Below are positions 17,581-26,028 of a stretch of DNA of 64,000 nucleotides, in pieces. The notes beneath the pieces were generated by a model, which saw only the letters and a list, made by a program, of their open reading frames with translations, did not search any database and was not told the origin of the DNA. Positions within the stretch are counted from its first letter, which is position 1. The number at the start of each line of letters is the position of its first letter. The stretch covers positions 2,468,730 through 2,532,729 of the forward strand of contig CP030887.1 in the NCBI GenBank assembly GCA_006969905.1. Direction: 5' to 3'. This stretch comes from Balneolaceae bacterium. Its GTDB lineage: Bacteria; Bacteroidota; Rhodothermia; Balneolales; Balneolaceae. Both the position numbers and the translations under genes were made by a program.

Positions 17581-19110
17581 TTACTCAGGTTTCATTTGGG
17601 GGAAAAAGAGAACGTCCCTGATTGATTCTGAGTCTGTCATAATCATAGAAAGCCGGTCAATACCTATTCCAATGCCTGCAGTGGGGGGCATGCCGTATTC
17701 CAGGGCACGGATGAAATCCTCATCTATAGTCATGGCTTCATCATCGCCATCGGCACGTAAGCTCGCTTGCTCTTCCAAACGCTCTCGTTGATCGATAGGA
17801 TCATTAAGCTCTGAATAGGCATTTGCAATTTCTTTGCCATTGCAAATACACTCAAACCGTTCTACCAGGCCTTCTTTGCTGCGGTGTTTTTTGGTAAGCG
17901 GGCTCATCTCCACCGGGTAGTCAATAATAAAAGTAGGCTGGATAAGTTTGGATTCAACATATTCTCCAAATATTTCATCAATGATTTTTCCTTTACCGTA
18001 ACTCTCATCGATCTCAACATGAAGCTCCTTTGCAGTAGCTTTCATTTCGTCCAGGCTCATTCCGGAAAGGTCTTTACCTGTCTCATTTTTGATAGCATCG
18101 AGAAGAGGGATGCGCGGCCAGGGCGCTTTAAAGTCAATTTCGTGTTCCCCGCATTTCACTTTTGTAGAGCCGTGCATATCAATAGCTACCTGCTCGATCA
18201 TTTTTTCTGTGAAATCCATCATCCAGTTGTAATCTTTGTAAGCTACATACAGTTCAACTTGTGTGAACTCAGGATTATGGAACCGGGATAATCCTTCGTT
18301 CCTAAAATCTTTTGAAAACTCATATACCCCGTCAAATCCTCCAACAATCAGCCGCTTGAGGTACAATTCATTGGCAATACGCAGATATAGATCCATATCC
18401 AGCGTATTATGATGGGTTACAAAAGGCCGGGCAGCTGCACCCCCATAAAGAGGTTGCAGGATAGGGGTTTCCACTTCCAGGTAACCGGCATCATTCATCA
18501 CGTTACGCATGGTTTGAACCAACTGGGTACGCTTCCGGAAGGTATCTCTCACTTCCGGATTTACGATAAGGTCTACATATCGTTGCCGGTATCTTAATTC
18601 TTTATCAGCAAAGGCATCGTAAATAACTTTCTCACCATCTTCGTTAACTACTTCCTTAGGGATGGGAATCGGGCGTAAGGTTTTGGTCAATAATTCAAAA
18701 TGCTCGGCATGAACCGTGGTTTCCCCGGTCCTGGTTTTAAATACAAAGCCTTTAATGCCTACAATATCACCTATATCCACCATTTTTTTGAATACGGTAT
18801 TGTATTCTTCAACTCCTACATCATCCCTTGAAATGTATACCTGGATGTTTCCTTCTGAATCCTGCAGGTTAAAAAAAGCAGCCTTCCCCATAATCCTGCG
18901 GGTCATAATTCGCCCGGCAATAGATACAGTTTCAGTATCCGGGTTAGATTCTTCATCCCTGATTAGTGACGGCTTTTCCTTTATTTCTTCACTGGTGTGA
19001 GTAACATCAAACTCGTAAGGATATGGATTTACCCCCATTTCAAGGAGCTGGGTAAGTTTCTCTCTTCTTATTTCTTCCTGTTCAGAAAGAGAAAGTTCGT
19101 TCTGGGACAT
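17581..19110 (-). CDS. lysS: Lysyl-tRNA synthetase, class II
   Basis: Charges tRNA-Lys. At 509 residues it matches bacterial LysRS. It has an N-terminal OB-fold anticodon-binding domain (about 60-165, including [18 protein letters not shown]). Class II motif 2, [18 protein letters not shown], lies near 267-284 and motif 3, [11 protein letters not shown], near 485-495. The start ATG is at 19108-19110. It is first in the run leading to the LolC/E permease and the Crp/Fnr regulator. Confidence 0.98.
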   Translation of the reverse strand: MSQNELSLSEQEEIRREKLTQLLEMGVNPYPYEFDVTHTSEEIKEKPSLIRDEESNPDTETVSIAGRIMTRRIMGKAAFFNLQDSEGNIQVYISRDDVGVEEYNTVFKKMVDIGDIVGIKGFVFKTRTGETTVHAEHFELLTKTLRPIPIPKEVVNEDGEKVIYDAFADKELRYRQRYVDLIVNPEVRDTFRKRTQLVQTMRNVMNDAGYLEVETPILQPLYGGAAARPFVTHHNTLDMDLYLRIANELYLKRLIVGGFDGVYEFSKDFRNEGLSRFHNPEFTQVELYVAYKDYNWMMDFTEKMIEQVAIDMHGSTKVKCGEHEIDFKAPWPRIPLLDAIKNETGKDLSGMSLDEMKATAKELHVEIDESYGKGKIIDEIFGEYVESKLIQPTFIIDYPVEMSPLTKKHRSKEGLVERFECICNGKEIANAYSELNDPIDQRERLEEQASLRADGDDEAMTIDEDFIRALEYGMPPTAGIGIGIDRLSMIMTDSESIRDVLFFPQMKPE

Positions 19111-19210
19111 GTATTTAATTTGTTAAAGTGTATTTTGCCAATCAAAGGTTGCAAAAATACCGAATTGTGCAGAAAATTGTAGCATTAACCTTAACCTTTA
19201 TTCCAGACGA

Positions 19211-19834
19211 TTGAACGTTTTAGATACCTTTCAAATTCCAAATTTCCCAAATGAAGTAAAGTTAGGCTGGAGCAAAGTTAAAGAAGGACTTGACGAGAGT
19301 ATTCTATCAGAAGAGGATTATAATACTATTCAAAGCTTTACCAATGCATATAGAAAAGGCGAATTTTTAACAGCCCGGCATTTATTTTGGAAGTTGATCA
19401 ACGAATTCGGTTGGCACCCTGAAAAAATCCAATTAATGAAAGAAGAGACCGGTAAACCTTACATCAAAACTTCCGGGGGAAAAAAGTATGTTAGTTTTTC
19501 GCACTCGCAAAGTTTAGTGTTGTGTGCGGTTTCGGGCTCAGTGGATATCGGATTGGATGTTGAAACTCTTGATCGGCAGGTTAACCCGGCAATTGTAAAA
19601 AGGATTTTAAGTGAGAACGAATGGAAAGTATATGGTGAAGAAGATCCGATATCACTTTGGACTATTAAGGAAGCTGCAGTTAAGAAAATAGGAACGGGAT
19701 TGCGAAAAAATCTGAAAGATTTGAAGCTGGAAAAGTATAAAGACGGTAGTTTCCATATTAAGATTGACGGGAAAGAAGAGGTTAACGGAGTTTGCTTTAA
19801 AGCACTGAATCATTACATATCCATTGCTTTTTAA
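19211..19834 (+). CDS. 4'-phosphopantetheinyl transferase superfamily protein
   Basis: Transfers 4'-phosphopantetheine from CoA to a carrier protein serine. 207 residues, Sfp/AcpT-like. The magnesium-binding motif VDIGLDVE is at 111-118 (D112, D116, E118), the SHS motif is at 97-99, and the second signature WTIKEAAVKK spans 150-159 (K153, E154, K158). The only workable start near the N-terminus is TTG at 19211. No carrier-protein or biosynthetic cluster is adjacent, so the substrate (fatty-acid ACP or a secondary carrier) is unknown. Divergent from lysS. Confidence 0.9.
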   Translation: MNVLDTFQIPNFPNEVKLGWSKVKEGLDESILSEEDYNTIQSFTNAYRKGEFLTARHLFWKLINEFGWHPEKIQLMKEETGKPYIKTSGGKKYVSFSHSQSLVLCAVSGSVDIGLDVETLDRQVNPAIVKRILSENEWKVYGEEDPISLWTIKEAAVKKIGTGLRKNLKDLKLEKYKDGSFHIKIDGKEEVNGVCFKALNHYISIAF

Positions 19835-19892
19835 GTATTGATCCGGAATTATTATTTGCCTGCAAAAGCTATCCTGTGTGGCTTTAGATCTC

Positions 19893-20780
19893 TTATTTTT
19901 TATAGATGAAAAAACCTGGTTTGACAGGACTCTCCATATTCTTTAACCCAAGTTTATTAATTAAGTCTCTGTAAGTAAGCAGTGTAACCCCCTCTTTTTC
20001 CAGGGCTGTTTTAAATTCATCTGAGATTAATGCATCAAGTTCAGCATTTCGGTGCCTACTCATATTTTCGGGACCAAACGGGTTTAAATCAGTCATAGCT
20101 GCCAGTTCGGGATTGTCGTAACCCACATGAGTTACCAGAAGGTTGAAACTATCAGGTTGAAGGTTGTAAACCACTTTCAAAAGAGTGTCTTTCTTGGCTT
20201 CAAATGCAGCAAAGTACATGTTTTCAGTATCCCTTTCTCCAAAGTATCTTGAGATTGCCAAATTGTATTCTACAGCAAGTTTCTCAAGAATAGAGCGGTA
20301 TTCGGGCTTATCCACAGCTGTACCCATATGGTAGTCCATATAATCAATTTGGAGACCGCTGTTTATTGCACGCTCAATCTGAGCTCTTAATTCAGTTTCT
20401 ATATCCTCTAAAGTGGGGTTGTTTGCATTGAATGTTGTCCTGGAAGGGAAAAAATAGCCGAATTCATCAACAAGACTTGGAACTGCTTCTTGTCCTGCAA
20501 CCGGTCCCCATCGATAATTTTTCCACTCTGCGTTGAGAGTTAAGTGGATACCTACTGAAATATGTTGCTGGTCTTTCAAGATATCAACAGCCTCCTGATA
20601 CCAAGGGCAGGCAAACATGACAGATGCAGAAAACGGCAATCCTGTTTCCACTAAAGTCTTGGCGGCTAAGTTAACAGAATGTGACATTCCAATGTCATCA
20701 GAACGAATTAGCAGATACTTCTCAGATTGGGCAAAAACTGAAGTGCTGATAAAGACAAAAACTACAAATAAGTATTTCAT
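19893..20780 (-). CDS. Secreted YdjC/ChbG-type carbohydrate deacetylase
   Basis: 295 residues with a signal peptide (1-17, ending FAQ), so periplasmic or exported, unlike cytoplasmic ChbG. The YdjC fold is indicated by the metal-site motif RSDDIG at 26-31, the GIHLTLN strand near 77-83 and a later MDYHMGT motif near 147-153 that supplies a further histidine. Family members remove N-acetyl groups from chito-oligosaccharides or related sugars using a divalent metal. The gene is alone and convergent with the phosphopantetheinyl transferase. The actual substrate is not predictable here. Confidence 0.85.
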   Translation of the reverse strand: MKYLFVVFVFISTSVFAQSEKYLLIRSDDIGMSHSVNLAAKTLVETGLPFSASVMFACPWYQEAVDILKDQQHISVGIHLTLNAEWKNYRWGPVAGQEAVPSLVDEFGYFFPSRTTFNANNPTLEDIETELRAQIERAINSGLQIDYMDYHMGTAVDKPEYRSILEKLAVEYNLAISRYFGERDTENMYFAAFEAKKDTLLKVVYNLQPDSFNLLVTHVGYDNPELAAMTDLNPFGPENMSRHRNAELDALISDEFKTALEKEGVTLLTYRDLINKLGLKNMESPVKPGFFIYKK

Positions 20781-21172
20781 GAAAATGATTAAATCGATAT
20801 GTGTACTTATCGGTGATTATAACTTAAAATATTCTATAGACAGAAAATATTAGATTTGATCTTGTATCGACATGCTATGCTGGTGTTTTAATCTTAAAAG
20901 CAGTCATAAGAAGTTTTAAGTGAACCTGAGAATTAGCCTGTAAGATCAGGAATTGAAAAAGATTGATAAGAACTATTTTTCAATAAGAATTAATGATGAT
21001 AAGTCTTTTCAAATTTGTAGTTTTAGTGCGTTAGATCACCAAATTTCTATTGCTTATTAGAGCTTTAAATACAGATTTGAGTTTTCTGAAACCTGAAGGG
21101 ATATTCTTCTAATGGAAGAAGTGTTTTCAGGTTTTTTTATGCATTGCAAAATAAATCATCAATAATCAGCAC
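20781..21172. other. 392-bp intergenic region between divergent genes
   Basis: No convincing open reading frame. It must hold the promoter of the deacetylase gene (left) and whatever drives the MEMO-like operon (right). A strong plus-strand terminator hairpin occupies 21089-21138, so some plus-strand transcript starting in 20781-21088 ends here. Candidates are a small RNA or an attenuated leader. Confidence 0.7.
21089..21138 (+). terminator. Rho-independent terminator or attenuator upstream of the MEMO-like operon
   Basis: AAACCTGAA (21089-21097) pairs with TTCAGGTTT (21126-21134), with an inner CTTC/GAAG stem in the loop and a run of seven T residues (21132-21138) at the 3' side. It lies 34 nt before the first ATG of the operon at 21173, leaving little room for a separate promoter after it. 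Confidence 0.75.
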
Positions 21173-21928
21173 ATGCCATTTACCAATCTTAGTCAGTCAA
21201 AACTTGAAGAAGCCATTAAATCAGCTCCTTTAAAGGTTAAAGATTCGAATTCCATCCGGTTATTATTTGCACCTACCCACATTGATGCAAACCGCCCTGA
21301 AGATCAGGCAGCTATTTACAGAAATGTTTATGGGGGAAATTTCAACACACTGGTGGTAATTGAATCCTATTCCGGTGAATTGGAGAAAAAGCTGAGCATT
21401 CCATCCAATCAATCTTTTGAAACTTCTTTCGGCACTGTTGAAGTAAATGACAAATACCGCAACGAGTTGTGTGATGAGGAAGATGACTTTTTTATTAGCG
21501 ATAGCGGCCTTAGTGATGCCATGAGCCTTTATACCCAGCTAATGATGTTCCAGACCTGTCAAAAGGACTTTGACGTAGTAAGTGTACAAATCGGGGATTA
21601 TGATACATCTATTGTAAAAGAGCTGGTTTATGCCCTCGATGAGTTATTCAGGACCAGGAACGTACTTTTGGTTTTTTGCTGTGATATTCCCTCTACAAAT
21701 ACCGGGGAGTTAGAAGAACTGAAATCTCTTATTGAGCGAAATAATGAGTCAGCATTACATAATTATATCAATAGTAATGATAAGCGAATTAATGGTGCGC
21801 GTGCGCTTATGACGGGCGTACTTCTAGCTCGAAACTGGGACCTGGACATTCACTTTTTAGAAGATTCCAAAGAGGCTGCCTTTATCGGAGGCTTTGCCCA
21901 GATACCTGTTTCCAATATGGTTAAATAA
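21173..21928 (+). CDS. Divergent MEMO-family-like protein (AmmeMemoRadiSam B fold)
   Basis: 251 residues. I see distant similarity to the MEMO family: APTHIDANRPEDQAAIYRN near 38-56 aligns with the PHAGY..A..AY region, SFETSFGTVEVN near 83-94 with the W-T-P-G-x-V strand, LLVFCCDIPS near 163-172 with the VASSDLSH strand, and INGARALMTGVLLA plus FIGGFAQIPV with the C-terminal region. The usual metal-ligand-like histidines of MEMO are not conserved (the strand ends CDIPS rather than SDLSH), so activity may be lost or changed. Function of even canonical bacterial MEMO is uncertain. First gene of a coupled five-gene run; its stop overlaps the next ATG by 1 nt. Confidence 0.5.
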   Translation: MPFTNLSQSKLEEAIKSAPLKVKDSNSIRLLFAPTHIDANRPEDQAAIYRNVYGGNFNTLVVIESYSGELEKKLSIPSNQSFETSFGTVEVNDKYRNELCDEEDDFFISDSGLSDAMSLYTQLMMFQTCQKDFDVVSVQIGDYDTSIVKELVYALDELFRTRNVLLVFCCDIPSTNTGELEELKSLIERNNESALHNYINSNDKRINGARALMTGVLLARNWDLDIHFLEDSKEAAFIGGFAQIPVSNMVK

Positions 21929-22758
21929 TGAATACAAAGCCTTCCATATCAATCATAGGTTTAGGAAGAGTAGGGAAGGCACTCTATTATTCTTTAAAAG
22001 AGAAAGGATATCCGGTTAAGTCTGTTTTCTCCCGCACAAAAAAGGATATTTCAGAATATCAGGGAGGTTTCCCGGAAGATTTACAAAGTTTAGGGAAACT
22101 TACCTTTGTTACAGTTACAGATGCAGAGCTAGCTGTAACCGCTGAATTATTAGCCTTGCTGGATGGTGATTTTTCCGATCATGTTTTTGCTCATTGCTCG
22201 GGCACGTTAAGTTCTTCAGTGTTTAAAAAATTGAAATCTCAGGAGGTTGAGGTTGTTTCATTTCATCCTTTAAAAGCAGTAACCGATTTAACGAAAGAAT
22301 TTAGTGGTACATGGTTTGATGTAGAAGGAAGCACAGAGGGGGTAAACTTATTGTCCGGAATAGCAAATGAGATGGGAGCCAGGACAATTACGATCACTGA
22401 GGAGGCAAAACCATTATTGCATATTGCAGCAGTAATGGCATCTAATTATGTGGTAACCCTGCTTAAGGTTGCGAGCCAGATTGCTTCTGAATCAGGATTA
22501 AATGAACAGGAAGCTTCAGGGGCATTATTAACTCTTATGCAATCTTCTATAAAAAATATTGAAGCTGAAGGAGTTGATAAGGCTTTGACAGGCCCAATTG
22601 AAAGAGCCGATATCACAACTATCGAAAATCATTTGGATATTCTGAAAAAGAATAAAGCGTTTCTGGCTCTTTATAAAGACATGGGGTTACATACGGTTCA
22701 GCTTTCAAAAAGCGAAAATAAAGAAGCCCTGGAAACCATAGAACGGTTGTTACAGTGA
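21928..22758 (+). CDS. DUF2520 / Rossmann-fold dehydrogenase-like protein
   Basis: 276 residues. The N-terminal nucleotide-binding loop GLGRVGKALYYSL at 11-23 and the following strand resemble ProC/F420-dependent oxidoreductases. A CSGTLSS segment near 91-97 and the FHPLKAV motif near 112-118 are characteristic of the DUF2520 family, followed by an all-helical C-terminal domain. Probably an NADP-dependent oxidoreductase with unknown substrate. The ATG overlaps the previous stop (TAATG) and its stop overlaps the next GTG (GTGA), so the genes are translationally coupled. Confidence 0.8.
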   Translation: MNTKPSISIIGLGRVGKALYYSLKEKGYPVKSVFSRTKKDISEYQGGFPEDLQSLGKLTFVTVTDAELAVTAELLALLDGDFSDHVFAHCSGTLSSSVFKKLKSQEVEVVSFHPLKAVTDLTKEFSGTWFDVEGSTEGVNLLSGIANEMGARTITITEEAKPLLHIAAVMASNYVVTLLKVASQIASESGLNEQEASGALLTLMQSSIKNIEAEGVDKALTGPIERADITTIENHLDILKKNKAFLALYKDMGLHTVQLSKSENKEALETIERLLQ

Positions 22759-23099
22759 GCAAAACCAATACCAATGATTTTTACCAAAAAGTATACGAGA
22801 TAGTAGCCCGGATACCCGAAGGAAAGGTTACCAGCTATGGTGCTATTGCCGGTTATTTGGGAGTAGAGTCCGGCGCGCGAATGGTGGGTTATGCACTTAA
22901 CAATTATAATAGTGCCGATTTAGGCTTCTATATCCCGGCACACAGAGTATTGAACAGGTTGGGACAGCTTACAGGCAGGGGGCACTTTGAAGGGGATACA
23001 ATGCGTGAAAGACTGGAACAGGATGGGGTAGAATTTGTAGAGGAATATACCGTTAACATGGAAAAGCATTTCTGGACCCCCTATGAACTTGAAGACTAA
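22755..23099 (+). CDS. Alkyltransferase-like (MGMT-family) DNA-binding protein without catalytic cysteine
   Basis: 114 residues from a GTG start that overlaps the preceding stop. The sequence follows the DNA-binding domain of O6-methylguanine methyltransferase (GKVTSYGAIAGYLG near 23-36, RMVGYALNN near 42-50), but the active-site PCHRV is PAHRV at 61-65, so Ala62 replaces the acceptor cysteine. This is the hallmark of ATL proteins, which bind and flip O6-alkylguanine and recruit nucleotide excision repair rather than repairing directly. The 3' end overlaps the next gene by 17 nt. Confidence 0.9.
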   Translation: MSKTNTNDFYQKVYEIVARIPEGKVTSYGAIAGYLGVESGARMVGYALNNYNSADLGFYIPAHRVLNRLGQLTGRGHFEGDTMRERLEQDGVEFVEEYTVNMEKHFWTPYELED

Positions 23100-23586
23100 A
23101 CTTATACTGTTTTGCTGGTGTGCTATGTTGCCGTTGACCTCTTTAGCACAGCCGGCCTTAGAAGATGCGAATGCAGATCAGATCCTGGAGCTTATCGAAT
23201 CACAAAAAGGTGAAAAAGCTGTTTTACTAAATGTTTGGGCTACCTGGTGTGGGCCCTGTAGAGAAGAATTTCCCTACCTGATGGATTTAAAAGAGAAATA
23301 CAGTGATCAGTTTAAACTTATTTTAGTGAGTGGAGATTTTGAAGATGCCCGTTCTGAAGCTATCGAGTTTCTCGAAGAACACGGTGTAGACTTCACTACC
23401 TACTTTAAAAAGGAATCCGATCAAAGTTTTATAAGTAAATTATCAGACAATTGGACGGGGGCACTTCCGTTTACAGTTATTGTTGGGGTAAACGGAGAGG
23501 TAACTGCACAGTGGGAAGACAAAGCTGATTTTAGTACCTTTGAAAAAGAACTTTTAAAAGCAATAAACCAGAAAACAGATCAATGA
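23083..23586 (+). CDS. Exported TlpA/ResA-like thiol-disulfide protein
   Basis: 167 residues with a signal peptide (about 1-22, ending SLAQ) and a thioredoxin fold. The active-site WATWCGPC spans 52-59, with Cys56 and Cys59, and a GALPFTVIV strand lies near 126-134 carrying the cis-proline. It should act in the periplasm, reducing or isomerising disulfides. The start ATG lies inside the end of the alkyltransferase-like gene, and the stop overlaps the next ATG (ATGA), so it is coupled to both neighbours. Confidence 0.9.
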   Translation: MNLKTKLILFCWCAMLPLTSLAQPALEDANADQILELIESQKGEKAVLLNVWATWCGPCREEFPYLMDLKEKYSDQFKLILVSGDFEDARSEAIEFLEEHGVDFTTYFKKESDQSFISKLSDNWTGALPFTVIVGVNGEVTAQWEDKADFSTFEKELLKAINQKTDQ

Positions 23587-24194
23587 AAGTACTGGCAAAA
23601 CGTATCACTTTATTTGTAACCCTGATTTTTATGGTTGCAGTTACTGCAAATGCACAAGAGCTTAAACTCGGTGCTGCAGCTCCTTTAACGGATCTGAAAA
23701 TGGATGATGTTTCCAACAGGTCAATAAGCCTGGCTGAAGCAGCGAAAGACAACGGCTTATTGGTGATCTTTTCCTGTAATACTTGCCCATGGGTAGCACG
23801 ATGGGAAGATCGTTACCTGGACCTTGCAAATATTACAACCCAGAATAATGTAGGTATGATCGCCTTAAACCCTAATGAGCGAATCAGGGACAGGGGTGAA
23901 TCGATGGATGACATGAAGAAAAGAGCTGAAAAGAAGGGATATACTTTCTTCTACGCCCTGGATAAAGATCACAAAGTTGCCGATGCTTTCGGAGCAACCC
24001 GGACTCCCCACATTTTCCTGTTTGATAAAGATATGAAGCTGGTTTACAGGGGTGCTATCGATGATAATGCAAATGACGCAACAAAAGTAAAAGAATACTT
24101 TTTGAAAGATGCTATTGAGGCAATGGTGGCTGGTACTGCTGTTGTCAGGCCTTCAACAAAATCGCTGGGTTGCACCATAAAGCGAACAGAGTAA
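23583..24194 (+). CDS. Exported peroxiredoxin-like thioredoxin-fold protein
   Basis: 203 residues with a signal peptide ending ANAQ at about 25. The redox site is SCNTCPW at 64-70 (Cys65, Cys68), followed by VARWEDRY, which places it in the PRX-like AhpC/TSA group rather than classical thioredoxin. A TRTPHIFLFD strand with cis-proline lies near 139-148. A further cysteine lies close to the C-terminus (LGCTIK). It likely pairs with the coupled TlpA-like protein in periplasmic thiol chemistry. Last gene of the run, closed by a terminator. Confidence 0.85.
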   Translation: MKVLAKRITLFVTLIFMVAVTANAQELKLGAAAPLTDLKMDDVSNRSISLAEAAKDNGLLVIFSCNTCPWVARWEDRYLDLANITTQNNVGMIALNPNERIRDRGESMDDMKKRAEKKGYTFFYALDKDHKVADAFGATRTPHIFLFDKDMKLVYRGAIDDNANDATKVKEYFLKDAIEAMVAGTAVVRPSTKSLGCTIKRTE

Positions 24195-24218
24195 CTTTCG
24201 GATAAAAAGCTTATTTTT

Positions 24219-24255
24219 AAATCCCGTTTATAAATATATGAACGGGATTTTTTTT
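24219..24255 (+). terminator. Rho-independent terminator
   Basis: AATCCCGTT (24220-24228) pairs with AACGGGATT (24241-24249), followed by a T run to 24255. It ends the redox operon. The queD ATG comes only 21 nt later, so queD either has a promoter overlapping this hairpin or depends on read-through. Confidence 0.9.
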
Positions 24256-24276
24256 GAAACGATATCAGAAATATAA

Positions 24277-24666
24277 ATGCCGACCTGGACTTTACATACC
24301 GAGTTTAAATTTGATGCCGCTCACTTTATTGATGGATATGATGGCAAGTGCGGGCGAATGCACGGCCATTCTTACAAAGTAAAAGTGACAGCCAAGTCTC
24401 ATAAACTCAACCCATCTGCTTATTTGGATACAAATGATATGGTATGTGATTTTAAAGAGTTGAAATGGGCAGCTAAAGATGCTGAAAAAGGCGGATTAGA
24501 TCATGGTGTGCTCAATGAGCTTATGGATGTTAATACAACTGCGGAGCGTATTGCTGAATACATTCATAAAGAAACCATGAAGAAAATCCCTGAGGGGATT
24601 GAACTAAAAGTGATTGTTTGGGAAACTGAAAGCTGTTGGGTGGAATACACTGATAAGGATGAATAA
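24277..24666 (+). CDS. queD: 6-carboxy-5,6,7,8-tetrahydropterin synthase
   Basis: Second step of 7-deazaguanine (queuosine precursor) synthesis: 7,8-dihydroneopterin triphosphate to 6-carboxy-tetrahydropterin. 129 residues, normal length. The zinc ligands His16, His29 and His31 (in RMHGHSYKV) and catalytic Cys25 are all present, along with an LDHGVLNELM segment near 71-80 carrying the catalytic Asp-His. The gene overlaps queE by 8 nt. queC and queF are not in this window. Confidence 0.96.
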   Translation: MPTWTLHTEFKFDAAHFIDGYDGKCGRMHGHSYKVKVTAKSHKLNPSAYLDTNDMVCDFKELKWAAKDAEKGGLDHGVLNELMDVNTTAERIAEYIHKETMKKIPEGIELKVIVWETESCWVEYTDKDE

Positions 24667-25303
24667 TTCAGGTTCCAAAGAGTTAGTAAAAGAAGTTGAT
24701 ATATGGGATGTTACATATCCCATTGTGGAACACTTTTATACAATCCAAGGTGAGGGAGCGCACGCGGGAAAGGCATCATATTTTATCAGGACAGCTGGTT
24801 GCGATGTAGGTTGCTGGTGGTGTGATGTAAAGGAAAGCTGGGAAGAAGAAGGCCACCCGGTTATGAAGGTTTCTGAACTTGTGGAAGCTGTAAAGCAAAG
24901 CAAAGCACCCTTTGTAGTCATTACAGGAGGAGAGCCTTTATTACACGATCTTTACCCGCTTACTACCGCTTTACATACACTGGGAGTTAAGATCCATATT
25001 GAAACCAGCGGATCTTGGCCGCTAACCGGTGAACTTGATTGGATTACCCTTTCCCCAAAGCGTTTTAAAAAACCTACGGATGATATTTTTGAGTTTGTGG
25101 ATGAGTTAAAAGTTGTGGTGCTTACCAAAAAAGACCTCGCCTGGGCAGAAGAGAATGCCGCTAAATGTCCGAAAGGAACTGTCTTATTACTTCAACCCGA
25201 ATGGGATACACCAAAATCTATTCCGCTTATTGTGGACTATGTTAAAAAGAATCCACATTGGGGCATCAGTTTACAAACCCATAAATACCTGCAGGTTCCT
25301 TAA
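24659..25303 (+). CDS. queE: 7-carboxy-7-deazaguanine synthase (radical SAM)
   Basis: Radical SAM enzyme converting 6-carboxy-tetrahydropterin to 7-carboxy-7-deazaguanine. I use the ATG at 24659 (preceded by AAGGAT, overlapping the queD end) rather than the longer frame from 24614, giving 214 residues. The substrate-binding FYTIQGEG segment is at 26-33. The 4Fe-4S ligands are Cys48, Cys52 and Cys55 in a CxxxCxxC motif (CDVGCWWC), and the SAM-binding GGEPLLH is near 88-94. Translationally coupled to queD and to the following SDR gene. Confidence 0.95.
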   Translation: MNNSGSKELVKEVDIWDVTYPIVEHFYTIQGEGAHAGKASYFIRTAGCDVGCWWCDVKESWEEEGHPVMKVSELVEAVKQSKAPFVVITGGEPLLHDLYPLTTALHTLGVKIHIETSGSWPLTGELDWITLSPKRFKKPTDDIFEFVDELKVVVLTKKDLAWAEENAAKCPKGTVLLLQPEWDTPKSIPLIVDYVKKNPHWGISLQTHKYLQVP

Positions 25304-26016
25304 TGGGTTTTAACGAGGCATCCGTGATAATTACCGGGGGCAGTAAAGGGATAGGCCTTTCTATAGCTAAGGTTTTTGCTGAAAGAACAAACCGAAAACT
25401 GGTTTTGATTGCCAGGAATTATGATGATTTGCAAACTGCAAAACAACAATGCCTGGAATGGGGAGCACCAGGTGTTGAAATTATTTCTGCCGACCTCACT
25501 TCTGAAGACGAAGTTTCAAACATTGATTTTGAAGCGTTAAACCCTGGCATCCTGGTAAATAATGCCGGGGTATTTTTGTTTAAAAAACTGGCAGAAACTT
25601 CAGGTAATGAATTCGATCGCCAATACAGCTTAAATACCTTTTCAGCTTTTAATCTTACAAAGCATGTACTTCCTGTTCTAAAGAAAAAGGAAAGGGGATT
25701 GATAGTGAATGTATGCTCGCAGGCATCGTTAAAAGGTTATGGCGATAGCGGTGCCTATACAATGAGCAAACATGCCTTGCTTGGATACACACGTTCGCTT
25801 CGTAAAGAACTTATAAATTCTAAAATCGCTGTTTCTGCTATTAACCTTGGTCAAACCTATTCAACGTCATGGGAAGATGTGGATATTGATCCAAAGAAGC
25901 TTATTGATCCTGAAGATGTGGGTAGAATAATTGTTTCCCTTTCTGAACTAAGCCCGCAAAGTGTGGTTGAAGAAATTATCCTGATGCCACAAGGCGGCGA
26001 AGTAGACCCCATGTAA
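25303..26016 (+). CDS. Short-chain dehydrogenase/reductase
   Basis: 237-residue classical SDR. The cofactor loop GGSKGIGLS is at 12-20, NNAG near 86-89, and the catalytic Tyr-Lys pair lies in YTMSK near 152-156 with the preceding Ser. The region after the first beta strand (ARNYDD) suggests NADP preference. Its ATG overlaps the queE stop by 1 nt, so it is part of the queDE transcript. A role in pterin or deazaguanine metabolism is possible (sepiapterin-reductase-like enzymes are SDRs), but nothing in the sequence proves it. Confidence 0.88.
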   Translation: MGFNEASVIITGGSKGIGLSIAKVFAERTNRKLVLIARNYDDLQTAKQQCLEWGAPGVEIISADLTSEDEVSNIDFEALNPGILVNNAGVFLFKKLAETSGNEFDRQYSLNTFSAFNLTKHVLPVLKKKERGLIVNVCSQASLKGYGDSGAYTMSKHALLGYTRSLRKELINSKIAVSAINLGQTYSTSWEDVDIDPKKLIDPEDVGRIIVSLSELSPQSVVEEIILMPQGGEVDPM

Positions 26017-26028
26017 GATTTGATACTG

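Noticed and set aside
24195-24276. preQ1 riboswitch before queD
   Set aside because: The only structure is a simple hairpin plus T tract, which is explained as the terminator of the upstream gene; no preQ1 aptamer features were seen.
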